In this document: positions 32,470-44,400 of the stretch, piece by piece
Layout of the letters: each line of letters begins with the position of its first letter
Position numbering within the stretch: position 1 is the stretch's first letter
Notes under the pieces: model-generated
The model's input: only the letters and a program-made list of their open reading frames with translations
Told to the model about the DNA's origin: nothing
Database searches by the model: none
Source of the DNA: Notospermus geniculatus
Lineage: Eukaryota > Nemertea > Pilidiophora > Heteronemertea > Lineidae
Direction: 5' to 3'
NCBI GenBank assembly: GCA_002633025.1
Contig: NMRB01000007.1
Span: 508,965 to 572,964 of the forward strand
DNA length: 64,000 nucleotides
Made by a program: the position numbers and the translations under genes

Positions 32470-35400
32470 ATGGGCCTTTCTGACGATGGGGACAAAAATA
32501 TTGAGCAGAGATTTGATGAATTATGTCTCGATTTGAACATGGACAAGTCTGCCAAGGATGAAGCTTGGCAGGCGTTTGAAAGAATCAGTACAAACTACAC
32601 TTTGGAGGTAGGTTTTCGGTTTTCCAGTTTTCTAGCTTGGCTGCCATTTTTTGCAAAATCGCCGGTCCCCGGTTGTAGTAAATTATTGCACTGATCCGAG
32701 TGAAATATTCGTGCAATAAATGCAAGCTTGGTCTCAAATGAAAGCTGAATCTCATATCTGTCACATTGCAATGTTTTTTCCTTGTAGGGAGATGGGATTC
32801 ATTGGTTAGCATGCGCCCTTTATGTGGCTTGCAGAAAAACGGTCAATCCCACCGTGAGTGGAGCAGGGGTGATAGAAGGCAACTGTGTATCACTGACCAG
32901 GCTGCTTAGATCAGCCAAGTTGAGGTGAGTAGGCCGTAGGGGGCCTATTGCAACTTAGCATTGAATGTTTTCGTCCGAAAGGTCCAGACCGACATTTTGA
33001 CAGTGTTAATTGAGCCTCGGCTCAGCATTGCATCATTCCCAACATTGTTTTTCAGGTTTCCAGGGCTCACTCAGCATGCTCAGGCATTTGGCACTTGATA
33101 GGCCTAATGTGTATTTTAGGCCTATGGATAGCTTAAACAGGACTAGGCCTAGGCCTATTGTTCGTTTGGTTGGTAAGCTGTCATCAGCCTGCCACCGAGT
33201 AGGCCTGTTAGCACTAGCATTGATGAATCTCAACAAATGATGCAAGCGATGCGATACCGGGTAGGCCTTTTACTGGTACCGGACCGGTAGTCGTATAGAG
33301 CAATTAGGATTAGGCCTAGTGAACCCTGCTGCTGCAGCAGCTGGTTCTTTTATGATGGAAGGCCTATGAAGTGTACAAAATAGAACACATTCACCAGAAT
33401 TCTCAAGAGCATCACCTAGACCTAGATAGCGGCCTCGGCCTCTGTCCCCAGGATTGATGACAATAGCATGCACCCCTTCCAATCTCTAGGCCTAGACCAG
33501 TTCATGTTTATGTCAAACAACTGCATGTTATCTTATTTTACTTTCCAGTTTGATCCAGTTCTTCAGTAAAATGAAGAAATGGTCGGACATGGCAAACCTG
33601 CCTCAAGAATTTAGAGATAAAGTCGATCGGCTTGAGAGAAACTTTGCTGTGTCCACAGTTATTTTCAAGAAATTTGATCCTATTTTCATTGATATGTTCA
33701 AAGATCCAGCGGAAGACCCGCCTAAGCAAGCCAGAAGTAGGAAACAAAGGTAAGCATGATCACTTGACATAGTCTTGGGGGGGGCGGACTTCTGTGCATC
33801 ATGTTTTTACCTATGTATGTGTAAAAGAAGGGACAGTTTTCTGCTGTGTGCATCGGCGGGGTTTGGATGTGGTATTGTCTTGATCATATGCTGGCTTGTT
33901 ACAGTAGCTGACATAGTAGACTGTCATTGCAGTTTATCACAACCTACCATTCTCATTTTCCAGGCGACTACCATGTTCTGTTTCGGATGTATTCACATTC
34001 TGTTGGACTATGTTCGTTCAGGTCAAAGGTAAGACCTATTTGATGCATGTCTCCTTGCCCTGAGTTAATCTGGTGGCTAGTCATTTCATCATGAAGATGA
34101 AGCTTTCTTATGACGTGAATTATGGCCTGGGCATTTGCCCGACTCAGGTGCAGATAGAAGACTGATAGCCAACACCCCGGTACATGTTTGCTCTGAAGTA
34201 TTCTCTGACATTGCAAATGAACTGTTGATGGATGATGAATGAGAGAGTCACCAAATTACAGTTTCAAAACATGAGTTTCGATATGGCTTCATTCATTGCA
34301 ATGTGACAAGTAGTGACTTGTGGGCACAAAAATAGCCATCTGGCTGTCTGTGTCAGCAACTTCTGTTTGTTCATCACTTCTATCTATGCCCTGGTTTGGT
34401 TTCTTTGTCCCTTTTATTCCAGTTGTGTAATTTAAAAGCTGCAGTTTTTGTCTGGCTGTGAACTGTTACATAATTTTACATCTTTTCATGCTGTTGTTGG
34501 CTTCTAAATTTATCCAAAGCTCTCATTACGTTATTTTTGTCTGATCCGTCATAACAAACAAAATTTGAAATTCCCGCCATACACGAATAACATCCCCCTT
34601 AGAAACAGGACAAAAGGCTGGATCCGGGTGCACTGGGAGATATTTTTGTTCCCTCTTGTTAAAGAATGAGTCCAAAATAGCCAGATTTTGGGGTGCGCAT
34701 TCCTTGGTAACTGGTCCATATAAATAACAGTGGATGAAAATCGTTGGTGTCTTGTTGCAAAACTTGACAGTTTTGGCCACCCATGGAACCTTGGACTTAG
34801 ACTAGAGGATGCAATTGCTTACGTCCATGTGTGAGGGTACCCTTCTATTCTAGTTCTAAAGTAGCCAATTTTGCAGTCGTTCAATTTGTATGTATCTCAC
34901 TAAAACTGTGCAGTGGTTTGGCTTGATGGAAAGGTAATCAAACTAAGTGCCAGCCACAAATTGTGTGATAATGTTTTTCTCAGAAACTGTTTTTTAAGTG
35001 GAGAAAATTACAACTAGGTCACTATAATACTAATAAAGTGTGGCCATTTATCTTCACAATGCAATTACTTCAGGAGAAGCATTGTTATTTTACCAAGGGA
35101 CCAGTGAATGCCCATGCTTGCAGAGTTGGTCTTGTTGATTTAACATCTTGCTGCCAGTCAATTTCTGTGACTGACCAGGATAAAATCTTGATTATACAGT
35201 ACTCAGTTCATTTAAGTCAGGTAAATGTATTCTTTTACACCATCCAATCTATTCAACATCAACGAACCTGAGGATTCACCATCACCTTTTTCCCTGAATT
35301 TCACTTGGTGCCTGGGGATAGTTGATGTAAGCTGACCAGGGGGTGTGATGGTTAGGTTTCTTGCATTTGGGACTCTTTGAGTGCCTGGTTATCAGTTTTT

Positions 35401-38400
35401 TGTGGTTTAACCCATCATGCTTTCAGTTGCTGCATCAAAATACATTTGGCAAGACTGTTTCAATCACCCCATCATACCACTGCATAAAAAGTTTTTTGCA
35501 TCTATCCATTGTTTTTTTCTGTAGGCCTAATTAGAAGAGCAAGAGTTAACCCTTCTTCCTCTTCTTCCTCTGAAATCAGGGAAATTGGGAACTTTTCATT
35601 GGAGCTCTCAACACTAGGCCAGCATGTTTTGTGCCACTTGTTGCCATGTTCAGCCTTGAACGCTATATATAGGCCAAGCCTACTTGAAGACTCTAGGTTG
35701 TTGATAACAATGATGCAGGACATTTGATCCCAGGTCTGCATGATATGATCAATGCAACCAAAAGAGAGTTTGTTGATGTCATAAAAATTGTGGCTGTCTT
35801 CTTAGTTTTCAGCCAAGTGCCAGGACCATTAACCCTTAGTTATCTTTTAAGTGTTTATTGTCACAGAATTTCACGGGTTTCACAGATGCTAATATAAAGG
35901 CTGCTTCCACTTCCACACATCTGGAACTTTTCCACTGATTTTCGATGTTTTGCCATCTTTTTAATTCAGGCAACTTCCCTGCCATCAGTGACGACCTGGT
36001 GAATTCCTATCACCTGTTGCTCTGTTGTATCGACTGGTTTTACACCAATGCTATTTTGACCAATCGTAAAGATATCCTGAATCGCACATACCCAGGTAAG
36101 CAGACATCCATCCAGCAGACATCTAACAACTCAGCCACTAGGAAACCTCTGAATTTTTGTTCCCTCTTGTTAAAGAATGAGTCCAAAATAGCCAGATTTT
36201 GGGGTGCGCATTCCTTGGTAACTGGTCCATATAAATAACAGCGGATGAAAATCGTTGGTGTCTTGTTGCAAAACTTGACAGTTTTGGCCACCCATGGAAC
36301 CTTGGACTTGGAGGATGCAATTGCTTACCTCCATGTGTGAGGTACCCTTCTATTCTAGAAAGTAGCCAATTTTGCAGTCGTTCAATTTGTATGTATCTCA
36401 CTAAAACTGTGCAGTGGTTTGGCTTGATGGAAAGGTAATCAAACTAAGTGCCAGCCACAAATTGTGTGATAATGTTTTTCTCAGAGGTCACTATAATACT
36501 AATAAAGTGTGGCCATTTATCTTCACAATGCAATGACTTCAGGAGAGGCATTGTTATTTTACCAAGGGACCAGTGAATGCCCATGCTTGCAAAGTTGGTG
36601 TTGTTGATTTAACATCTTGCTGCCAGTCAATTTCTGTGACTGACCAGGATAAAATCTTGATTATACAGTACTCAGTTCATTTAAGTCAGGTAAATGTATT
36701 CTTTTACACCATCCAGTCTATTCAACATCAGCGTACCTGGATTCACCATCACCTTTTTCCCTGAATTTCACTTGGTGCCTGGGGATAGTTGATGTAAGCT
36801 GACCAGGGGGTGTGATGGTTAGGTTTCTTGCATTTGGGACTCTTTGAGTGCCTGGTTATCAGTTTTTTGTGGTTTAACCCATCATGCTTTCTGTTGCTGC
36901 ATCAAAATACCCTTACATGTACCAATTGGCAAGACTGTTTCAATCACCCCCACCACTGCATTTGCAAGTTTTTTCATCTGTCAAGTGTTTTTTTCTGTAG
37001 GCCTCTGAAATAGGGAAATTGGGAACTTTTCATTGGAGCTCTCAACACTAGGCCAGCATGTTTTATGCCACTTAATGTTCTTGTTGCCATGTTCAGCCTT
37101 GAATGTATCTATATATAGGCCAAGCCTACTTGAAGACTCTAGGTTATTGATAACAATGATGCAGGACATTTGATCCCAGGTCTACATGATAATAATAATA
37201 TGATCAATGTCAACCAAAGGTGGAGTTTGTTGATGTCACTATGGCTGTCTTCTGAGTTTTCAGCCAAGTGCCAGGGCCATTAACCCTTGGTTATCTTTTC
37301 GAACTGTTTATTGTCACAGATAGATGCTCAATGCTACTTCCACAATTCATCTGCACTTTTCCACTGATTTCCAAAGTTTTCCATCTTTTTTTAATTCAGG
37401 CAACTTCCCTGCTATCAGTGACGACCTGGTGAATTCCTATCACCTGTTACTCTGTTGTATCGACTGGTTTTACACCAATGCTATTTTGACCAATCGTAAA
37501 GATATCCTGAATCGCACATACCCAGGTAAGCAGACATCCATCCAGCAGACATCTAACAACTCATCCACTGGGAAACCTCTGTATTAGGGACAACAAAGTT
37601 CCAAATGTGTCATTTCTATTTTGAGCTCAGATCAGGGCACATCTCAATTAGGACCACTGTTCTTAAAACTATATAGAGAGTTGCCACTGTATTCTCTTCT
37701 GGATCTTGGTCCATCTGTAGATCATTTGGCTTATGTAGTTAGATCTTTGCAGGGGATTATATATTTCAAATGGTTGGTTTGATAACAGGGCATTGCATGT
37801 TCAACTCATTACTTGCAGGTGCCCCAGAAGGTTTCTTCAACAAGGAGAATAAACCGATTGCAGAACCACCTTGTAATATTGAACTGATGTGTGAAACCGC
37901 CATGAGGGAATCGTTCTGGAAGCGAAACAGATCAAAGAGCACTGGTGGAAACCGTACATCAAGAAACTGTTTGAAAGAAAGGTAAGAAGTGTTCTTTATT
38001 ACTGAGGTACAGAAAAATCTCCACAGTGGACACCTCTGCCCTGAGGACACCTCTCTACAGGTCACCGAAGTTTTTTTTAATGCTAGATTCAAGAGCCATG
38101 AACTCTTACTTGGTTCATTATTGGCTCTTTTAACAATATTAGGTGATTTGTATTCAATGTAGGAGGAAACCAGACAGTGCTGGATGGTTCCATTCCACTC
38201 ACCAAAATTCAGTTTCAAATTGGTAGTTTTCATTCAACTTCAACCTCTGTGATCTGGAGACCTTCAGTTGAGGACATGATTTGTCAGTATAAAAAGTGGA
38301 GAGGTTCCAATGACTCTAGTCACAGATTTCATGATTTTACCAAACTGACATCACATGTAGTTGCCCCATGGTGATCCTGTATATGTGGTGAAGTATGGTT

Positions 38401-41400
38401 CATAAAAGGCATAGATGTGTCAGTTTTCAAGCTAATGTAAATAAAATCTGCAGCAGGGTAAACACTAAACCTGCAGCGGTGTCAACATCAGCCGGTGTTC
38501 ATTGTTTGGGGGAGAATCGTGGCTGCACACTTGAGTGATCCCATTGTTGGCCCATCGAGGTTAGCAGCATGCAGTGTGTGCTGCTTCCTGAAATCGAATG
38601 ATCGGAACCAAAATATGTCAACCATTTCCTGGCAGTGATCTAAATATGTTATCTTGACAATTAATTCTGGTTAGTTTGGGGTTGGCCAGACAGTCGCGTG
38701 GTGCATGAGCGGGAAGTTTGTTTGTAATTCTGGGATACTGGTGAAGTGCACCTGTGTTAACAATAGCCTGCCGAGGTGTGGGGTGACTGGTTCTTGGAAT
38801 TAATGCGAGTTTGTTTTCAGCTCATGTACTTTACGCATCCTACCTATAGTACCAATGATTGTCTACGAAAACTGGGGTTGTAAAAGATGATTGCCTCTGT
38901 GTCATTGCCAATAGTATCACGGTCCCCATGTAAGCCCACCCTTCAGCGCTCGAATCTGCCTTAGTCAAGAATTGTTTCTATTTGTCTCTTGGCTGCCATA
39001 TTCTGTTCATCATGATGTCTATTACAGGTTCTAAAAGGCAAAGTTGAGACTCTGAGTGGTGTTTTAGAAGTCGGGAACTTTGAAGCCAGCAGGTAGGCCA
39101 AATAGCAGGCGTAGAATGGCATTGTCAAAGAAGTAGTCAGTCTTGGTGTGATATATTTAGTTTGTCACCGGGCTCAGTACATATCTTCTCTCACCTCCTC
39201 TTAATGTTGTGGGGGTTGTTGCCATCACAGTAAGCCCTCGTTCTCTCAGATGTTACAATCCCTGCTGGTACTTTTTTTCTTATCCTTACCTCCTTTTCCT
39301 TCCAGCAAATCGATCAACAATGAATACGAGGAGTATGTCCTCGGTGTTGGTGACTTCGATGAACGAATATTCCTGGGCGAAGATGCCAGTGCAGAGATTG
39401 GTACACCAGCGAAATCTCCTGCTGCTGATGCTGGACAGAATGCTACATGTAGCCAGAACATGCAGCAGTATATTAACCAGGTTTGTGTTGATTTGTTTCT
39501 TCAGAGTCTGAAGGAGAGTGTGGCAATTTCACATTGATGAAGAAATTAATCTTGGACAATAACTTATTGTTTCTCCTCTTTTCAGACGAAGAGTCTGGCA
39601 CCTTCTACACCTCTCACTGGTAGAAGATATCTGAAAGAGAAAGATCTGAGCATCACTCCCGTATCCACGGCAACACAGAGTGTCAGTCGTTTACAAACGC
39701 TGTTGTCGGGACGGAAGACAAGTCCAAGCGAAGCGTTGGTCGATATCTTTGAAAAGTAGGTCGATTTATGAGGCAAACAGTTCTTACAAATTGAATCCAC
39801 CTTCCTTAATTTGATTTGTTCAATGTGAGATTACTTGACATGCTTGAGGTCTGCACCGCAGTAATGAACCTCCCTTAGAAGACCTTCTCCACATGTCTTC
39901 TGACAATAACCTTATAACATATACATGTATATGATTTACTTCCAGTGCATGTTCTGTGAATCCAGTGGAGGGAATCATAGAAAGAGTCAAGACAATGGGA
40001 GAAACATTCTGCAGCGCATTTGAACAGGTAGGAATCGATACAGCCTAATCCACATTGGTGATGCCCAGGGCCTTTTCCTCATTGCCAATTGCACCATCCA
40101 TGTCACGTTGTGCTGCATCTTGAATCAATCCATTCTACCTCATTTTGCAGCCATCCGAGGGTCATCCAGGGTCTCATATTGACTTCGCCAAGAAGCGTCT
40201 CCAACTTGGCGAGAGTCTCTACTATAAGATACTCGAGAACATCATGTTGAAGGAGAAGGAAAGATCAAAGGACAAGGACAAGATTGATTTCTCAGTAAGT
40301 TGAACCTGTGAAATAATCGTGATGTAAATCCAAGCCTGGCCTCAAGTGAAAACAGAGTTTAGACAACATGTACTTCCCCTCTGCGTTTTTCCTCAACTCT
40401 AACCTTCTCTGATTTCAGAGCCTTCTGGACAAAGACGTGTTCCACAAGTCGCTGTTTGCTTGCTGTCTTGAGATTGTTATCTTCTCATACAACTCCCAGC
40501 GTTCATTCCCGTGGATCGTGGAGATATTTGAGCTCAGTCCATACCACTTCTATAAAGTGATTGAGTGTATTATTCGTGCTGAAGATGGCCTCTCGAGGGA
40601 TGTGGTCAAACATCTAAACCATGTGAGTGATATAAAGAATACCGCTACGGTCTGTTCCATAAGCTGATGCACCTTGTTTGTTGTCTCAAGGCTGACTACT
40701 ATCACTGAACTTCAAATTTGGCTCCCTGGTATGTTGCCAACTCTTTTGTTAGGACAGCGGGCCTCAGAACACCGCCGAAGTTTGTCTGGCATGTTTCTCC
40801 TTGTTATGGCCTCCACACCTCACGGTGGGGAGGACATATTGGTTTCGCAGGATTTCTTTCTTTCTCTCCAATTTTCACATTCCCGGGACGGTTCTACACA
40901 CTTGAGTGATCCCATTGTTGGCCCATCGAGGTTAGCAGCATGCAGTGTGTGCTGCTTCCTGAAATCGAATGATCGGAACCGAAATATGTCAACCATTTCC
41001 TGGCAGTGATCTAAATATGTTATCTTGACAATTAATTCTGGTTAGTTTGAGGTTGGCCAGGCAGTCGCGTGGTGCATGAGCGGGAAGTTTGTTTGTAATT
41101 CTGGGATACTGGTGAAGTGCACCTGTGTTAACAATAGCCTGCCGAGGTGTGGGGTGACTGGTTCTTGGAATTAATGCAAGTTTGTTTTCAGCTCATGTAC
41201 TTTATGCATCCTACCTATAGTACCAAACGATCTGTCTACGAAAATTGGGTTGTAAAAGATGATTGCCTCTGTGTCATTGCCAATAGTATCATGGTCCCCA
41301 TGTAAGCCCACCCTTCAGTGCTCGAATCTGCCTTAGTCAAGAATTGTTTCTATTTATCTCTTGGCTGCCATATTCTGTTCATCATGATGTCTATTTCAGG

Positions 41401-44400
41401 TTCTAAAAGGCAAGGTTGAGACTCTGAGTGGTGTTTTAGAAGTCGGGAACTTTGAAGCCAGCAGGTAGGCCAAATAGCAGGCATAGAATGGCATTATCAA
41501 AGAAGTAGTCAGTCTTGGTAGTGATAGATTTGGTTTGTCACTGGGCTCAATACATATGATCTCTCGCCTCCTTCTAATGTTGTGGGGGTTGTCACCATCA
41601 CAGTAAGCCCTCGTTCTCTCAGATGTTACAATCCCTGCTGGTACTTTTTTTCTTATCCTTACCTCCTTTTCCTTCCAGCAAATCGATCAACAATGAATAC
41701 GAGGAGTATGTCCTCGGTGTTGGTGACTTCGATGAAAGAATATTCCTGGGCGAAGATGCCAGCGCAGAGATTGGTACACCAGCGAAATCTCCTGCTGCTG
41801 ATGCTGGACAGAATGCTACATGTAGCCAGAACATGCAGCAGTATATTAACCAGGTTTGTGTTGATCTGTTTCTTTGGAGCTCTGGAGGAGAGCGTGGCAA
41901 TTACACCTTGATGTAGAAATAAATCTTCGACAATAACTTATTCTTTCTCTGGTTTTCAGACGAAGAGTCTGGCGCCCTCTACACCTCTCACTGGTCGGCG
42001 ATATCTGAAAGAGAANGCCATGAGGGAATCGTTCTGGAAGCGAAACAGATCAAAGAGCACTGGTGGAAACCGTACATCAAGAAACTGTTTGAAAGAAAGG
42101 TAAGAGTGTTCTTTATTACTGAGGTACAGAGAAATCTCCACAGTGGACACCTCTGCCCTGAGGACACCTCTCTACAGGTCACCGAAGTTTTTTTTTAATG
42201 CTAGATTCAAGAGCCATTCAAGAGCCATGAACTCTTACTTGGTTCATTATTGGCTCTTTTAACAATATTAGGTGATTTGTATTCAATGTAGGAGGAAACC
42301 AGACAGCGTTGGATGGTTCCACTGACCAAAATTCAGTTTCAAATTGGCAATTTTCATTCAATTCAACCTCTGTGATCTGGACATCTTCAATTGAGGACAT
42401 GATTTGTCAGGACGAAAAGTGGAGAGGTTCCAATGACTCTATTCACAGATTTCATGATTTTACCAAACTGACATCACATGTAGTTGCCCCATGGTGATTC
42501 TGTTGTATATGTGGTGAAGTATGGTTCATAAAAGGCATAGATGTGTCAGTTTTCAGGCTAATGTAAATAAAATCTGCAGCAGGGTAAACACTAAACCTGC
42601 AGCGGTGTCAACATCAGCCGGTGTTCATTGTTTGGGGGAGAATCGTGGCTGCACACTTGAGTGATCCCATTGTTGGCCCATCGAGGTTAGCAGCATGCAG
42701 TGTGTGCTGCTTCCTGAAATCGAATGATCGGAACCGAAATATGCCAACCATTTCCTGGCAGTGATCTAAATATGTTATCATGACAATTAATTCTGGTTAG
42801 TTTGGGGTTGGCCAGACAGTCGCGTGGTGCATGAGCGGGAAGTTTGTTTGTAATTCTGGGATACTGGTGAAGTGCACCTGTGTTAACAATAGCCTGCCGA
42901 GGTGTGGGGTGACTGGTTCTTGGAATTAATGTGAGGTTGTTTTCTGAATCAGCTCATGTACTTTATGCATCTGAGGTTGTAAAGAATGATTGCCTCACTG
43001 TCATTGCCAATAGTATCACAGTCCCCATGAAAGCTCACCCTTCAGCATTCAAATCAGCCTCTGCTCAATCAAAAGTTGTTTCTAGTCATTTCTCAGTTGC
43101 CATTTTCCATTTATCTTGGCATCTATTTCAGGTTCTAAAAGGCAAAGTTGAGACACTGAGTGGTGTTTTAGAAGTCGGGAACTTTGAAGCCAGCAGGTAG
43201 GTCAAATAGCAGGCGTAGAATGGCATTGTCAAAGAAGTAGTCAGTCTTGGTAGTGATAGATTTGGTTTGTCACTGGGCTCAGTACATATCTTCTCTCACC
43301 TCCTCTAAATGTTGTGGGGGTTGTTGCCATCACAGTAAGCCCTCGTTCTCTCAGATGTTACAATCCCTGCTGGTACTTTCTTTCTTATCCTTACCTCCTA
43401 TTCCTTCCAGCAAATCAATCAACAATGAATACGAGGAGTATGTCCTCGGTGTTGGTGACTTCGATGAAAGAATATTCCTGGGTGAAGATGCCAGCGCAGA
43501 GATTGGTACACCAGCGAAATCTCCTGCTGCTGATGCTGGACAGAATGCTACATGTAGCCAGAACATGCAGCAGTATATTAACCAGGTTTGTGTTGATTTG
43601 TTTCTTCGGAGCTCTGGAGGAGAGCGTGGCAATTACACCTTGATGTAGAAATAAATCTTGGACAATAACTTATTCTTTCTCTTGTTTTCAGACGAAGAGT
43701 CTGGCACCTTCTACACCTCTCACTGGTCGGCGATATCTGAAAGAGAAAGATCTGAGCATCACTCCCGTATCCACGGCAACACAGAGTGTCAGTCGTTTAC
43801 AAACGCTGTTGTCAGGACGGAAGACAAGCCCAAGCGAAGCATTGGTTGATATCTTTGAAAAGTAGGTCGATTTATGAGGCAAACAGTTCTTACAAATTGA
43901 ATCCACCTTCCTTAATTTGATTTGTTCAATGTAAGATTACTTGAGGTCTGCACCGCAGTAATGAACCTCCCTCAGAAGACCTTCTCCACATGTCTTCTGA
44001 CAATAACCTTATAACATATACATATATATGATTTACTTCCAGTGCATGTTCTGTGAATCCAGTGGAGGGAATCATAGAAAGAGTCAAGACAATGGGAGAA
44101 ACATTCTGCAGCGCATTTGAACAGGTAGGAATCGATACAGCCCATTCCACATTGGTGATGCACAGGGCCTTTTCCTCACTGCTGATTGCACCATGTCACA
44201 TTGTGCAGCATTTTAAATCAATCCACTGTGCCTCATTTTCCAGCCATCCGAGGGTCATCCAGGGTCTCATATTGACTTCGCCAAGAAGCGTCTCCAACTT
44301 GGTGAGAGTCTTTACTACAAGATACTCGAGAACATCATGTTGAAGGAGAAGGAAAGATCAAAGGACAAGGACAAGATTGATTTCTCAGTAAGTTGAACGT

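Noticed and set aside
34526-36291. 84- and 83-codon minus-strand frames beginning with the same peptide
   Set aside because: They arise because the intronic block is duplicated. There is no splice context and they break at block ends.
39209-41916. Repeated 93-109 codon frames on both strands over RBL exon 8 copies
   Set aside because: They are the same out-of-frame translation repeated because the exon is duplicated. The correct frame is the 175 nt exon [18 protein letters not shown].
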